Of a DNA stretch of 64,000 bases, positions 1 to 8,330 are shown one piece after another. The stretch spans positions 4,607 through 68,606 of the forward strand of contig JAQVNJ010000015.1 of the NCBI GenBank assembly GCA_028703175.1, in the 5' to 3' direction. The stretch comes from JAAYCB01 sp012744395 (GTDB lineage: Bacteria; Planctomycetota; Planctomycetia; Pirellulales; Thermoguttaceae). The number at the start of each line of letters is the position of its first letter. Positions within the stretch are counted from its first letter, which is position 1. The position numbers were made by a program, and so were the translations under genes. The notes below the pieces were generated by a model. That model was not told the DNA's origin. It made no database searches and worked only from the letters and a program-made list of their open reading frames with translations.

Positions 1-1
1 C

Positions 2-901
2 CCGCGACCCGAGTATTGGAACGTCCCGCTTGTCCGCGGCAAGGAGATCATTGAGCGCCCCGCCAACCAGCACATGTTGACGCGCCGCTACACTGAGGAG
101 GCCGTCAACTTCATCAAGGCCTGCCGCGAGAAGCCCTTCTTTCTCTATCTCGCCCACAGCATGCCCCACGTGCCGCTGTTCGCATCAGAAGACTTCAACG
201 GGAAGAGTCTTCGCGGGCTCTTCGGCGATGTGATCGAGGAGATTGATTGGAGCGTGGGGGAGGTGCTCGGCGCGCTCGGCGACCTCGGTCTGGCCGAGAA
301 GACGCTTGTCTTGTTCACCTCCGACAACGGTCCCTGGCTGATCTTCGATCAGCACGGCGGCTCGGCGGGACTCCTGCGGGAGGGCAAGGGGAGCACGTGG
401 GAGGGTGGCATGCGCGAGCCGACGATCTTCTGGTGGCCGGGGCGGATTCCGCCCGGCGTCGTCCGCGAGTTGGGCGCGACGCTCGATATGCTGCCGACTT
501 GCGCCAAGCTCTGCAAGGCCCCGCTGCCGGATGATCTTGTGCTCGACGGCTACGATATCTCTCCGGCCCTGTTGGGAACGGGCCCTTCGCCGCGCAAGGA
601 GATGTTTTTCTATCGCGATACGCAGCTCTATGCGGTACGCAGGGGGCCCTTCAAGGCGCACTTCACCACTCGATCGGCCTACGGGGCCGACAAGGCCGAG
701 ACGCATGACCCCCCACTGCTCTACCAGTTGGAACACGACCCTTCCGAGAAGTGCGACGTGGCCGCCAAGCACCCGGAGATCGTGGCCGAGTTGCGGCAGC
801 TCGCCAAATCGCATCAAAAGACCGTCGTGCCGGTCAGGTCGCAGTTGGATGAAAAACTGATCGATATCCGGCAAGACTTGAGCAAACGGCGGCAAGAGTG
901 A
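2..901 (+). CDS. Sulfatase (arylsulfatase A-like), C-terminal part; 5' end outside window
   Basis: The frame is open from base 2, so the gene starts upstream and only about 299 C-terminal residues are present. The alkaline-phosphatase-fold sulfatase signatures FLYLAHSMPHVPLF and LFTSDNGPWL are visible, followed by the usual C-terminal region with EGGMREPTIFWWPG. The formylglycine-forming CxPSR motif and the N-terminal metal ligands lie upstream and cannot be checked. Family members hydrolyse sulfate esters on polysaccharides and are very abundant in planctomycetes. They are normally exported. The substrate cannot be inferred. The call is firm at family level. Confidence 0.93.
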   Translation, partial: PRPEYWNVPLVRGKEIIERPANQHMLTRRYTEEAVNFIKACREKPFFLYLAHSMPHVPLFASEDFNGKSLRGLFGDVIEEIDWSVGEVLGALGDLGLAEKTLVLFTSDNGPWLIFDQHGGSAGLLREGKGSTWEGGMREPTIFWWPGRIPPGVVRELGATLDMLPTCAKLCKAPLPDDLVLDGYDISPALLGTGPSPRKEMFFYRDTQLYAVRRGPFKAHFTTRSAYGADKAETHDPPLLYQLEHDPSEKCDVAAKHPEIVAELRQLAKSHQKTVVPVRSQLDEKLIDIRQDLSKRRQE

Positions 902-1105
902 GTATCCTCGGTGCGCAGCCGGAGTGCAAGCGGGGCCTCGCCGACGCCATCGAGGGGAGTCGACGTTATGCACCGAGACGCGCGCGGCGCGATTTCCGCC
1001 ACACGCCCGTGATGGCGGCTGGCGCCGTCGCCGGGCCTGTAGCCGCCGAGGCACGGGCCGCCGACTGGCCGGCAAACGCATTGAGATGCAAAGGGGCTCG
1101 CTGAG

Positions 1106-1624
1106 ATGAGTGTTTTAGTCGGAGCGGAGATCGAGAAGGCATTGAAGGACGGGTCCATCAGGATCGAACCGCTCGATTGGTCGCAGGTCGGCCCCGGCTC
1201 GATCGATCTGACGCTGGGGAATGAGTTCCGGGTGTTCAAGAAGAGGTCCAAGGTCTACCACGTCAGGAACGACTCCCGCTTCGAGGAGATCACCAGAAGC
1301 GTCCATGTGGAGGATGGGTGTTTCGTGGTGATCAAGCCCGGCGAAATGGTGCTGGGAATCACGCGGGAGAAGATCACGCTGGCCGACAACATCTCCGGCC
1401 GCCTTGAAGGGAGGAGCCGATTCGCGCGGTTCGGGCTTGCCGTGCATGTCACGGCGGGCTTCATGCACCCGGGCATCTCGAACCATCAGGTCCTGGAGAT
1501 CGTGAACCTCGGACACGCGCCGCTGGCCCTGTATCCGGACACACGCATCTGCCAGTTCGTGTTCGAACGATGCGCTGGCCATGCAACGTATCGGGGGCGA
1601 TTCGCCGAGCAGAGCAAGCCCTAG
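1106..1624 (+). CDS. dcd: dCTP deaminase / dUTPase-family protein
   Basis: This 172-residue protein has the trimeric dUTPase/dCTP-deaminase fold signature: PGSIDLTLGNEF near residues 30-41, then GRLEGRSRFARFGLAVHVTAGF and a conserved glutamate in VLEIVNLG. That glutamate is the general base of dCTP deaminases. Family members convert dCTP to dUTP, and some carry on to dUMP, supplying thymidylate synthesis in the cytoplasm. The protein is slightly shorter than E. coli Dcd (about 193 residues) and its C-terminal tail is short. Whether it is monofunctional or bifunctional cannot be decided from sequence. No strong Shine-Dalgarno site precedes the ATG. Confidence 0.85.
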   Translation: MSVLVGAEIEKALKDGSIRIEPLDWSQVGPGSIDLTLGNEFRVFKKRSKVYHVRNDSRFEEITRSVHVEDGCFVVIKPGEMVLGITREKITLADNISGRLEGRSRFARFGLAVHVTAGFMHPGISNHQVLEIVNLGHAPLALYPDTRICQFVFERCAGHATYRGRFAEQSKP

Positions 1625-1815
1625 CACGGGGGGCGCGAGCGTTGGTGCCTACGCGGGCAAACGGGGGCGCCCGCCGGGCAGTTCCGCTGCTGGCCAACGC
1701 GATCGGGTCTGAAGTCCGGGCGCTCTGCATCCGGCCGGCGATCCTTGCCGATGCCCTCTCCGGCAGCAGGCCATGACGGGCATCGGCAGCCGATCGGTTG
1801 TTGACATCGAGGCGC

Positions 1816-1843
1816 TTGCGGCGGCCGATCGAGCGGCTACAAT
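1816..1843 (+). promoter_or_regulatory. Candidate promoter for the kinase-regulator-trp operon
   Basis: TTGCGG at 1816-1821 and TACAAT at 1838-1843 are separated by 16 bp. The predicted start is near 1850, about 48 nt before the first ATG of the operon at 1898. TACAAT or TACAGT recurs as a -10 element elsewhere in the window. Confidence 0.4.
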
Positions 1844-1897
1844 GCTTACAATTCCCCGTGAAAAAAAACGAACCGGCGATGGTAGGAGGACTTCCGA

Positions 1898-2383
1898 ATG
1901 CAATTGGCCGCCGTGAAGATCGACAAGCCCGAGACGGTCAATCTGATTCTCGGCCAGACCCACTTCATCAAGTCCGTGGAGGACATTCACGAAGCCCTGG
2001 TGACCGCCGTGCCGGGCATCCAGTTCGGGCTGGCGTTTTGCGAAGCCTCCGGCCACTGCCTGGTGCGATGCTCGGGAACGGACCCGGCGCTGATCGAGCT
2101 GGCGAAGAACACCGCGACGGCGATCGCCGCCGGCCATGCGTTCGTGATTTTTCTCGCGGACGGCTTCTACCCGGTGAATGTCTTGAACGCGGTGAAGATG
2201 GTTCCGGAGGTGTGCCGCATTTTTTGCGCGACTGCCAATCCGACCGAGGTGATCGTGGCGGAGACGGAGCAGGGGCGGGGGATTCTGGGCGTGGTGGACG
2301 GATTGCCGCCGAGGGGCGTGGAAGACGAGGAGGGGGTGCGTTGGCGCAAGGGGCTGTTGCGGCAAATTGGCTACAAGCTGTGA
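1898..2383 (+). CDS. Adenosine-specific kinase family protein (PF04008-type)
   Basis: This 161-residue protein matches the small family annotated as adenosine-specific kinase (archaeal AF1548-like, formerly DUF355). The N-terminal stretch LAAVKIDKPETVNLILGQTHF, the central EALVTAVPGIQFGLAFCEASG and the GHAFVIFLADGFYPVNVLNA segment are typical. The biochemical role is poorly established even in the family. A strong Shine-Dalgarno (GGAGG) lies 8-10 nt before the ATG. It is followed after 28 bp by the small AsnC-type gene and then trpDCF, so it probably heads their transcript. Family assignment is fairly sure; the function is not. Confidence 0.8.
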   Translation: MQLAAVKIDKPETVNLILGQTHFIKSVEDIHEALVTAVPGIQFGLAFCEASGHCLVRCSGTDPALIELAKNTATAIAAGHAFVIFLADGFYPVNVLNAVKMVPEVCRIFCATANPTEVIVAETEQGRGILGVVDGLPPRGVEDEEGVRWRKGLLRQIGYKL

Positions 2384-2411
2384 GAGGGCGCGCTGGAGGA
2401 GCGAGATTGCG

Positions 2412-2660
2412 ATGATCAGGGCATTGGTGATGATGCATGTTGAGCGCGGCAAGGTTCCGGACACGGCGAAGCGGCTTGCGGCGATGGACGAAGTGGTGGA
2501 TGTGTATTCCGTGGCCGGCGGTTACGACCTGGTGGCGATCATTCAGAGCGAGGAGTATCAGCGCCTGGCGGAAATCGTCACCGAGAAGCTGCAAGCGATC
2601 GAGACGGTGACCGACACCACGACGCTGATGGCGTTCCGCAATTACAAGTTCACCCTCTGA
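2412..2660 (+). CDS. Stand-alone Lrp/AsnC ligand-binding (RAM) domain protein
   Basis: The 82-residue product has the fold signature of the AsnC/Lrp effector-binding domain: LVMMHVERGK at the start, VVDVYSVAGGYDLVAII in the middle, and EKLQAIETVTDTTTLMAF near the end. There is no DNA-binding helix-turn-helix. The ATG at 2412 was chosen because GGAGGA lies 11 nt upstream; an earlier in-frame ATG would overlap the preceding gene and adds a non-family N-terminus. RAM-only proteins bind amino acids and can associate with full-length Lrp proteins. Lying 18 bp before trpD, an amino-acid-sensing role is plausible but is inference. Confidence 0.82.
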   Translation: MIRALVMMHVERGKVPDTAKRLAAMDEVVDVYSVAGGYDLVAIIQSEEYQRLAEIVTEKLQAIETVTDTTTLMAFRNYKFTL

Positions 2661-2678
2661 TCGAGCGGAGCCTGACTC

Positions 2679-3713
2679 ATGATCCGGGCGGCGTTGCGAA
2701 AACTGACGATTGGCGAACAGCTTCACGAAGAGGAGGTTTTCCAGATCATCAGCGGCATCCGTGGGGGGGAAGTCACCGAGATCGAGATCGCCGGGTTCCT
2801 CGTGGCCCTGCTGATGAAGGGGCCGACGATCCGCGAGGTGGCGTCGATCGCCAGGGCGATGCGGGCGAACTGCGAGCAGATCTCGCCGAACGTCGACGGG
2901 GGACTGCTCGACACGTGTGGGACGGGGGGCGGGCGAACCACGTTCAATTGCTCGACGGCCGCAGCGATCGTGGCCGCGGCGGCCGGCATTCCGGTGGCCA
3001 AACACGGGAGCCGCTCCCTGGCGTCGGCCTCCGGCAGCGCCGACGTGCTGGAGAAGCTGGGGGTGGTGATCGACCTGACGCCGAAGCAGGCAGAGAGACT
3101 GATCGAGACGGTCGGCATCGGGTTCCTCTATGCGCCGAACTTCCACCCCGTGATGCACAAGGTGCTCCCGCCGGAAGCCGCCCTGGGGATCAAGACGATC
3201 TTCTATACGATTATCGGGCCGTTGATCAATCCGGCGGACGCCAAGCGGCACATCCTGGGGGTCTACAAGCCCGAACTGGTGGCGATGGTCGCCGACATCC
3301 TCGTGGAGCTCCAGTTCAAGCACGCGCTGGTGGTTCACGGATTGGACGGGCTGGACGAGATCTCCGTGATCGGCAAGACGTCGCTGGCGGAAGTCAAGGA
3401 CGGATGGGCCAAGAAGTACGAGGTATCGCCGGTCGATTTCGGCCTGCGGACGCACACTTACGAGGAGTTGACCGGTGGAACCGCCCAGGAGAACGCGGAC
3501 CTTCTCCGTGCGATCTTCGCCGGCGAGGAACGGGGGGCGCGGCGCGACATGGTGCTGGCCAACGCCGCCGCCGGCCTGCTGGTCGGAGGCAAGGCGGCCG
3601 ACCTGCCTGCGGGCGTCCGGTTGGCCGCTGAATTGATCGACAGCGGCGCAGCCGGCGAGAAGCTCGACGACCTGGTCGCGGAGTCAAACCGCATCGCATC
3701 TTCGGGCGCGTGA
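2679..3713 (+). CDS. trpD: Anthranilate phosphoribosyltransferase
   Basis: This 344-residue protein is the normal length for TrpD. It transfers phosphoribosyl from PRPP to anthranilate, the second committed step of tryptophan synthesis, in the cytoplasm. The PRPP-binding motif DTCGTGGGRTTFNCSTA, the KHGSRSLASASGSADVLE motif and the glycine-rich C-terminal region are all present. GGAG lies upstream of the ATG. The next gene, trpC, begins 15 bp after the stop. No trpE, trpG, trpB or trpA is in the window, so the pathway genes are split. Confidence 0.96.
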   Translation: MIRAALRKLTIGEQLHEEEVFQIISGIRGGEVTEIEIAGFLVALLMKGPTIREVASIARAMRANCEQISPNVDGGLLDTCGTGGGRTTFNCSTAAAIVAAAAGIPVAKHGSRSLASASGSADVLEKLGVVIDLTPKQAERLIETVGIGFLYAPNFHPVMHKVLPPEAALGIKTIFYTIIGPLINPADAKRHILGVYKPELVAMVADILVELQFKHALVVHGLDGLDEISVIGKTSLAEVKDGWAKKYEVSPVDFGLRTHTYEELTGGTAQENADLLRAIFAGEERGARRDMVLANAAAGLLVGGKAADLPAGVRLAAELIDSGAAGEKLDDLVAESNRIASSGA

Positions 3714-3728
3714 GGGGGGGCGGTCCCG

Positions 3729-4463
3729 ATGGAAGATCGGCAGCGGAGATTCAGGGCGGCGCTGGAGGCCGCGCGGGACGCGGGCAGGGCCCCCTTGATC
3801 GCCGAGATCAAGGTCAGAAGTCCCAAGGAGGGCGATCTGCTCGTCGGGCGAGACCCGGTCCAGCTGGCGCGGCGGATGGAGTCCGCCGGAGCGGCTTGTC
3901 TTTCGGTGGTCACCGAGGGGCGCCACTTTGGCGGCAGCCTGGCGCTGTTGCGGACGGTCGCCGCGGCGGTCTCGCTGCCGATTCTGCGGAAGGACTTCGT
4001 GACCGGCCGGGACGATGTCCGGGCAACCAGCGAACATGGCGCGTCGTGCCTGCTGCTGATCGCCGCATCGCTCCCCTGGCCGAAGCTGGTTGGCTTGCAC
4101 GAGGAAGCGCACCGCCACGGCCTGGAGACGCTCGTGGAGGTTCACGACGCAAGCCAGCTTCGCCAAGCGCTGACGCTGGACCTCGACCTGCTGGGCATCA
4201 ACAATCGCGACATCAGCCGGCTGGAGACCGACGACGGCACGGTCGCCAACACGATCCGCCTGCTGGGCAAGGTCCCGGCCGGCGTTTCAACCATCAGCGA
4301 AAGCGCGATCTCCGATCCGGAGGAGGTCCGCGGCGTGCTGGCCGCCGGGGGACTCGGCGTGCTGATCGGCACGTCGATACTCAAGGCGCGCGACCCGGAA
4401 CAGGCCATCCGGCGGTTGGGGCTAACCGGCGAGGGGGGCTGCCGTGTCCGCGACGAGTCGTAG
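3729..4463 (+). CDS. trpC: Indole-3-glycerol-phosphate synthase
   Basis: This 244-residue TIM-barrel protein closes the indole ring from carboxyphenylaminodeoxyribulose phosphate. It has IAEIKVRSPKEGDL (catalytic lysine strand 1), PILRKDFVTG (catalytic lysine), ETLVEVHD, GINNRDI and the phosphate-binding SESAI and LIGTSIL segments. Compared with enteric TrpC it has a short N-terminal helix, giving a compact enzyme of about 244 rather than 255-260 residues. It lies between trpD and trpF in the same direction and is not fused to trpF. Confidence 0.95.
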   Translation: MEDRQRRFRAALEAARDAGRAPLIAEIKVRSPKEGDLLVGRDPVQLARRMESAGAACLSVVTEGRHFGGSLALLRTVAAAVSLPILRKDFVTGRDDVRATSEHGASCLLLIAASLPWPKLVGLHEEAHRHGLETLVEVHDASQLRQALTLDLDLLGINNRDISRLETDDGTVANTIRLLGKVPAGVSTISESAISDPEEVRGVLAAGGLGVLIGTSILKARDPEQAIRRLGLTGEGGCRVRDES

Positions 4464-4541
4464 GCGCCCCTGCCGTTGCACGGTGTCCGCCGCGAGCCGC
4501 GGGGCCGCCTGCGGGCCTGGTTGTGCCGGAGGCGATGAAGC

Positions 4542-5219
4542 ATGGTCCGGGTGAAGATCTGCGGCAACACCAGCGCCGCAGAGGTGGAGCTCTGCGCGGC
4601 GTGCGGGGCGGACTGCGTCGGGTTCGTGGTCGAGTACCCCGTCGCCGTGCCCTGGAACCTGGCGCGCGAGGATGCGGCCCCGCTTGTGGCGCGTGTGCCC
4701 CCGATGATTGCCCGCGCGGTGGTCACCGGCGGCGAGGCGGAGAAGGTTCTGGCGATCGCGCGGTTCCTGATGCCGCACCTCGTTCAATTGCACACGGACA
4801 ACTCGCTGGAAGAGACGGCGGCGATTGCCGGGGAGTTGTCCGGGCTGGGGATCGCGCTGATCCGGGCCGTGCGGATCGACGCGGCCACGGGCAGGGCATC
4901 CGGGCAGATCGAGGACCCGCTGGAGGCGGTGCTCGGACTGGAGCAGGCGGGAGTCGCCGCGGTTCTCCTTGACGCGCGGACGCGGGACATGCCCGCCGGC
5001 ACGGGCGTGGCGCTCGACTGGGGGATGGCGGGCGAAATCCGCGCGGCGACGGAGCTGCCGTTGGTGCTGGCGGGCGGGTTGACGCCGGAGAATGTCCGCA
5101 GGGCCGTCGAGCAGGTGCAGCCCTTCGCCGTGGACGTGATCAGCGGGGTAGAGGCCGCGAGAACGGTGAAATCGGCGGAGCGGGTCCGCCGGTTCATCCA
5201 GGAGGCGAAAGGGCTGTAA
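4542..5219 (+). CDS. trpF: Phosphoribosylanthranilate isomerase
   Basis: This 225-residue TIM-barrel enzyme catalyses the Amadori rearrangement of phosphoribosylanthranilate. The catalytic Cys7 is in KICGNT. The acid region LLDARTRDMPAGTG and the phosphate loops LAGGLTPENV and DVISGVE are present. The usual SPRYVSPE segment after strand 2 is replaced by VEYPVAVPWNL, a variant of the substrate loop. GGAGG precedes the ATG. The gene ends 39 bp from the stop of the convergent HD-GYP gene, and no obvious intrinsic terminator is seen between them. Confidence 0.92.
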   Translation: MVRVKICGNTSAAEVELCAACGADCVGFVVEYPVAVPWNLAREDAAPLVARVPPMIARAVVTGGEAEKVLAIARFLMPHLVQLHTDNSLEETAAIAGELSGLGIALIRAVRIDAATGRASGQIEDPLEAVLGLEQAGVAAVLLDARTRDMPAGTGVALDWGMAGEIRAATELPLVLAGGLTPENVRRAVEQVQPFAVDVISGVEAARTVKSAERVRRFIQEAKGL

Positions 5220-5258
5220 CCGCGCGTTGTGATCTCGGAACTTCAGCGCGACGGCGGT

Positions 5259-6350
5259 TCACGCGCCGGGAAGGTCCGCCGGGTTGGCCGGGGCGAGCGA
5301 GCCAGCCTCGCCGATCGCGGGCAGGGGCACGTCGAATCGCCGGCTGATCGTGATGAAATCGCTTTCGCGGCGGAGGAAGGCCTCGACGATGTCGGGGTCG
5401 AAATGCAGCCCCCGGCCTTCGAGGATCAGGCGGCGCGTCTGCGCGTGTTCAAACCGGGGTTTGTAGACGCGTTCGGTCGTCAGGGCGTCGTAGACGTCGG
5501 CCAGTGCGAGAATCCGGCCGCAGAGGGGAATCTCCTCGCCGCGCAGGCCCCGCGGGTAGCCGCCGCCGTCGAAGCGTTCGTGGTGGGTCATCGCGATGTC
5601 GTAGGCCATGCGGAGGAACTCCGCGCCCTGGTGGGCCTGCGTGGCGGCGCTGAGCGTTTCCCCGCCGATGATCGTATGCCGCTTCATGATCTCGAATTCC
5701 TCGGGCGTGAACCGCCCGGGCTTGAGCAGCACCCGATCTGGAATCCCGACCTTCCCGATATCGTGCAGCGGGCTGGTGAGGTAGAGCAATTGCACGTATT
5801 CGCCGTCGATCGCGTCGCGGAACTTGTCCCAATGCGAGAGGTCATCGGCGAGGACGCGGCAGTATTCGCGGATTCTTTCCAGGTGAGCCCCCGTCTGGGA
5901 ATCGCGGGATTCGGCCAGCTTGGCCAGCGCGAAGATGATGATGTCGCGGCTTTCCAGCGAGAGGATGCGTTCCCCGGCACGGAGCCGCATGCGAAGTTCC
6001 TCGGGCTGGAGGGGCTTGGTGAGGAAATCGTCGGCGCCGGCGTTCAATCCCTCGACCACGTTGTCAACGCCCTCGAAGGAAGTGACGAGGATCACATAGA
6101 TATAGCTGCCCCAGCTCCGCCCGCGGATTTGGCGGCAGATTTCCACGCCGCTCATGCCGGGCAGTTCCCAGTCGGAGACGACGAGGCGGTATCGCCCGGT
6201 GCGGACCAGCTCGAAGGCGTCGCGGCCGTTGTCGGCGGTTGTCACTTCGTAGCCGAAGTGTCTGAGCCAACTGCCGAGGATTTCCGCGGAGACCGAGTCG
6301 TCTTCGACAACCAGGACATGCATCGGAGGATTCTGGCTTGTGCGATTCAT
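5259..6350 (-). CDS. Response regulator with C-terminal HD-GYP domain
   Basis: This 363-residue protein has a receiver domain at about residues 10-130, with acidic pair Asp17-Asp18, phosphoacceptor Asp60 in VVSDWELPGMSG and TKPL near 113. An HD-GYP domain follows, with LHDIGKVGIPD, HHERFDGGGYPRGL and ALADVYDALT. HD-GYP proteins normally hydrolyse cyclic di-GMP, here under control of phosphorylation. The start at 6350 is chosen because its ATG overlaps the TGA of the upstream HPt gene (ATGA), which implies translational coupling. An earlier start inside the HPt gene would add a low-quality N-terminus. Confidence 0.93.
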   Translation of the reverse strand: MNRTSQNPPMHVLVVEDDSVSAEILGSWLRHFGYEVTTADNGRDAFELVRTGRYRLVVSDWELPGMSGVEICRQIRGRSWGSYIYVILVTSFEGVDNVVEGLNAGADDFLTKPLQPEELRMRLRAGERILSLESRDIIIFALAKLAESRDSQTGAHLERIREYCRVLADDLSHWDKFRDAIDGEYVQLLYLTSPLHDIGKVGIPDRVLLKPGRFTPEEFEIMKRHTIIGGETLSAATQAHQGAEFLRMAYDIAMTHHERFDGGGYPRGLRGEEIPLCGRILALADVYDALTTERVYKPRFEHAQTRRLILEGRGLHFDPDIVEAFLRRESDFITISRRFDVPLPAIGEAGSLAPANPADLPGA

Positions 6351-6736
6351 GAGGCGGGAACCGCTGGGATCGCGGGCGGCTCGAGTTGCGCCACGGCGGC
6401 CGTGAATCGATCCCACTCATGCCGCAGCTCGTCGAGCCGCTGCGGGATGGCGCCGAGCGCCCGGCGGCGCGCCGCGTCTTCGATCGCCGCGGCGTGTTCG
6501 CGCAACCGCAACGCCGACGCGTTGGCCGACGCGCCCTTGAGCCGGTGGGCGAGCCGGGCCACCAGCTCCGTGTCGGCGTTGATCAGCGCTTGTTCCAGCG
6601 CCGCAAGGTCCTCGTCGCACCGCTCCTGGAACTTGCGGAGCACGCGCTGGACGAAATCGGAATTCCCCAGGCAGCGGGCAAGCAGATCTTCCATGTCGAA
6701 AACGTCGGCATTTCGATCCGCAGGTTGAAAACTCAT
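6347..6736 (-). CDS. Histidine phosphotransfer (HPt) domain protein
   Basis: This 129-residue, mainly helical protein carries the HPt motif LAHRLKGASANASA with phosphorylatable His64. It would pass a phosphoryl group between a hybrid histidine kinase and a receiver. The coupled downstream response regulator is the obvious acceptor, and no sensor kinase lies nearby. A Shine-Dalgarno AGGAG lies 9 nt before the ATG. A proline- and alanine-rich tail follows the four-helix bundle. Confidence 0.9.
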   Translation of the reverse strand: MSFQPADRNADVFDMEDLLARCLGNSDFVQRVLRKFQERCDEDLAALEQALINADTELVARLAHRLKGASANASALRLREHAAAIEDAARRRALGAIPQRLDELRHEWDRFTAAVAQLEPPAIPAVPAS

Positions 6737-6863
6737 CTTCCGTCACTCCTGGCAACAGGCGGCAAGGCTCCGCAAACCGGGATTCTGGCCAGCCGAGCGG
6801 TCTCTGGCATTGCTCGCCTCACCCTGAGCTGCCCCGCGCAAGCCGGACCACCGGTCCGTAGGA

Positions 6864-6892
6864 ACTGTAGCCCACGTCTCCCGCAGCGTCAA
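6864..6892 (-). promoter_or_regulatory. Candidate promoter of the HPt / HD-GYP operon
   Basis: Read on the minus strand, TTGACG (6887-6892) and TACAGT (6864-6869) are separated by 17 bp. The predicted start lies near 6857, leaving a leader of about 120 nt before the HPt ATG. The rest of the 6737-7045 gap shows no other gene. Confidence 0.55.
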
Positions 6893-7045
6893 AGAATGAA
6901 ACGGCGGCGGGCAAGCCGGCGCGGTCAACCCCGCGGCCGGAGAATCCGTCAGGAAGCGGACAGGCGGTACAGACGGCCGGCATCGGCGCTGCCGCCTTCC
7001 CCCGCTGCCGGGCAAACCTCCCCGGGCGGAACCGCGGAGGCCCCC

Positions 7046-7891
7046 TCACTTCGCCCGCAGCCGCAATCCTTCACCCTGCCAGAGAACGCAGAGATCGTCG
7101 ATGGTCCAGTGCTCGCGGCCGACAGACGGATCGCCAACTTCGATCCGGTCGGGCCCGACACGGCCGAAAACAACCACGGCGTGGCCCAGGCCGGGTGTCC
7201 AGCCCCACTGGTGCTCGTAGCGGGGGTCGACCTCGGCGCCGATCTCGAGCTTGACCAGCAGGAGGGCCGGCCAGTCGTCGGCGGCGAGGAATCCTTCGAT
7301 ATCCGAGAAGAAGGGCTCCACCCGGTAGGAGCTGGCCCGCGTCTTCAGCTTCAGCCCTCGGAACAGTCCCAGCGTCGGCGTACCGTTGGCGCCCGTCAGG
7401 CAGAGCTCCATCATTTCCTGTTCATTGGCCGGAATGTCGAAGCCGGTCAGCAATGTTGCAGCGGAACAAGCGCTGCACGAAGCGCGGTTCGACTGGAGGC
7501 AGATGCCGTCGCTCCAGATGTCCGTGGCGGGTGGGGGGTCCCTGGGCATCTGGCGCGTCAGCGCGTGGGCGCCGACGCCGAGCAGAGCAACGCCGAGGAT
7601 GGCGCGACGCCAGAAGGGAATCGGACGCCAGGCAAGGAGCATGCCCGCCAGGCACGCCGCGCCGAGCGCCGTCCAGTTGCCCACCAGAATCACGTTTGAG
7701 AAGGGCAGCAAGCGAGCCATGATCAGGCGCCCCTGCACGCGCGCGGCAAAGGCAACCGTCAAGACCACCAGAACGGCGGCAACCGCCGTCCGCAAGAGCC
7801 CTCGCCGACCCCGCGCGAACAACGCCCCGACAACACAAGCCGCGCACGAAGCCAGAGCGATAATCACATAGCCCAGAACCAGGTCGTACAC
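7046..7891 (-). CDS. Membrane protein with C39-type cysteine peptidase domain
   Basis: This 281-residue protein has about four N-terminal hydrophobic segments (roughly residues 3-25, 33-52, 62-86 and 95-112). A papain-like C39 domain follows, with the Gln133/Cys139 region CLQSNRASCSACSAATLL, the histidine of LGHAVVVFG and the aspartate of GDPSVG. C39 domains usually cleave double-glycine leaders inside ABC exporters. Here no ABC transporter domain or transporter gene is present, so the substrate is unknown. The start codon is GTG. A minus-strand TATAAT at 8099-8104 could serve as -10, but its -35 is poor. Confidence 0.75.
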   Translation of the reverse strand: MYDLVLGYVIIALASCAACVVGALFARGRRGLLRTAVAAVLVVLTVAFAARVQGRLIMARLLPFSNVILVGNWTALGAACLAGMLLAWRPIPFWRRAILGVALLGVGAHALTRQMPRDPPPATDIWSDGICLQSNRASCSACSAATLLTGFDIPANEQEMMELCLTGANGTPTLGLFRGLKLKTRASSYRVEPFFSDIEGFLAADDWPALLLVKLEIGAEVDPRYEHQWGWTPGLGHAVVVFGRVGPDRIEVGDPSVGREHWTIDDLCVLWQGEGLRLRAK

Positions 7892-8330
7892 GAACGGGTC
7901 GCCTTACCGCAAAATTGCCAGCCCGTCAAAGCTGCCAAAAATGCGCAGACTTCCAGACGATCGGTCAACTCTTTGGGCTGAGAAACTTACCTGAACCACA
8001 CAAAACGCTTGCCAAGGTTGAAGACGAACTGAATCGCCGCCGGTCTCCGGCTTCGCCTCCCGTGGCGGTGCGCGAATGCCGGAACCGCACATGATCGCAT
8101 TATAAGGCTTTTGCGCGCCGAAGGTGACCCCCGACAGACGTGCGTTTTGTTAGCGCGCCTGGCCTGTCGCCAGCCCCCCGTCAGGCGGGCCGCATGGTGC
8201 AACTCGGCGTTGACCAAGAGGTGACAGATCGCTACAGTAGCGGCTCTCCTGCCCAGAGGGGATGGCGGTCTGGCGCTGTTGGCCGGTTAAATGATCGCCC
8301 GAGGGGCGGGAGCCGATTTCGAGACAACCG
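7892..8330. other. Intergenic region between divergent genes
   Basis: No convincing gene was found in this 439-bp gap. It holds a possible minus-strand -10 (TATAAT, 8099-8104) for the C39 peptidase gene and a good plus-strand promoter at 8210-8238 for the downstream gene. The remaining sequence shows no RNA gene recognisable by eye. Confidence 0.5.
8210..8238 (+). promoter_or_regulatory. Candidate promoter of the degenerate-receiver gene
   Basis: TTGACC (8210-8215) and TACAGT (8233-8238) are 17 bp apart. The predicted start near 8245 gives a leader of about 86 nt to the ATG at 8331. Confidence 0.55.

Noticed and set aside
3710..4972. 420-codon plus-strand frame overlapping trpC and trpF
   Set aside because: It is out of frame with both trp genes and made of Arg/Gly-rich shadow sequence.
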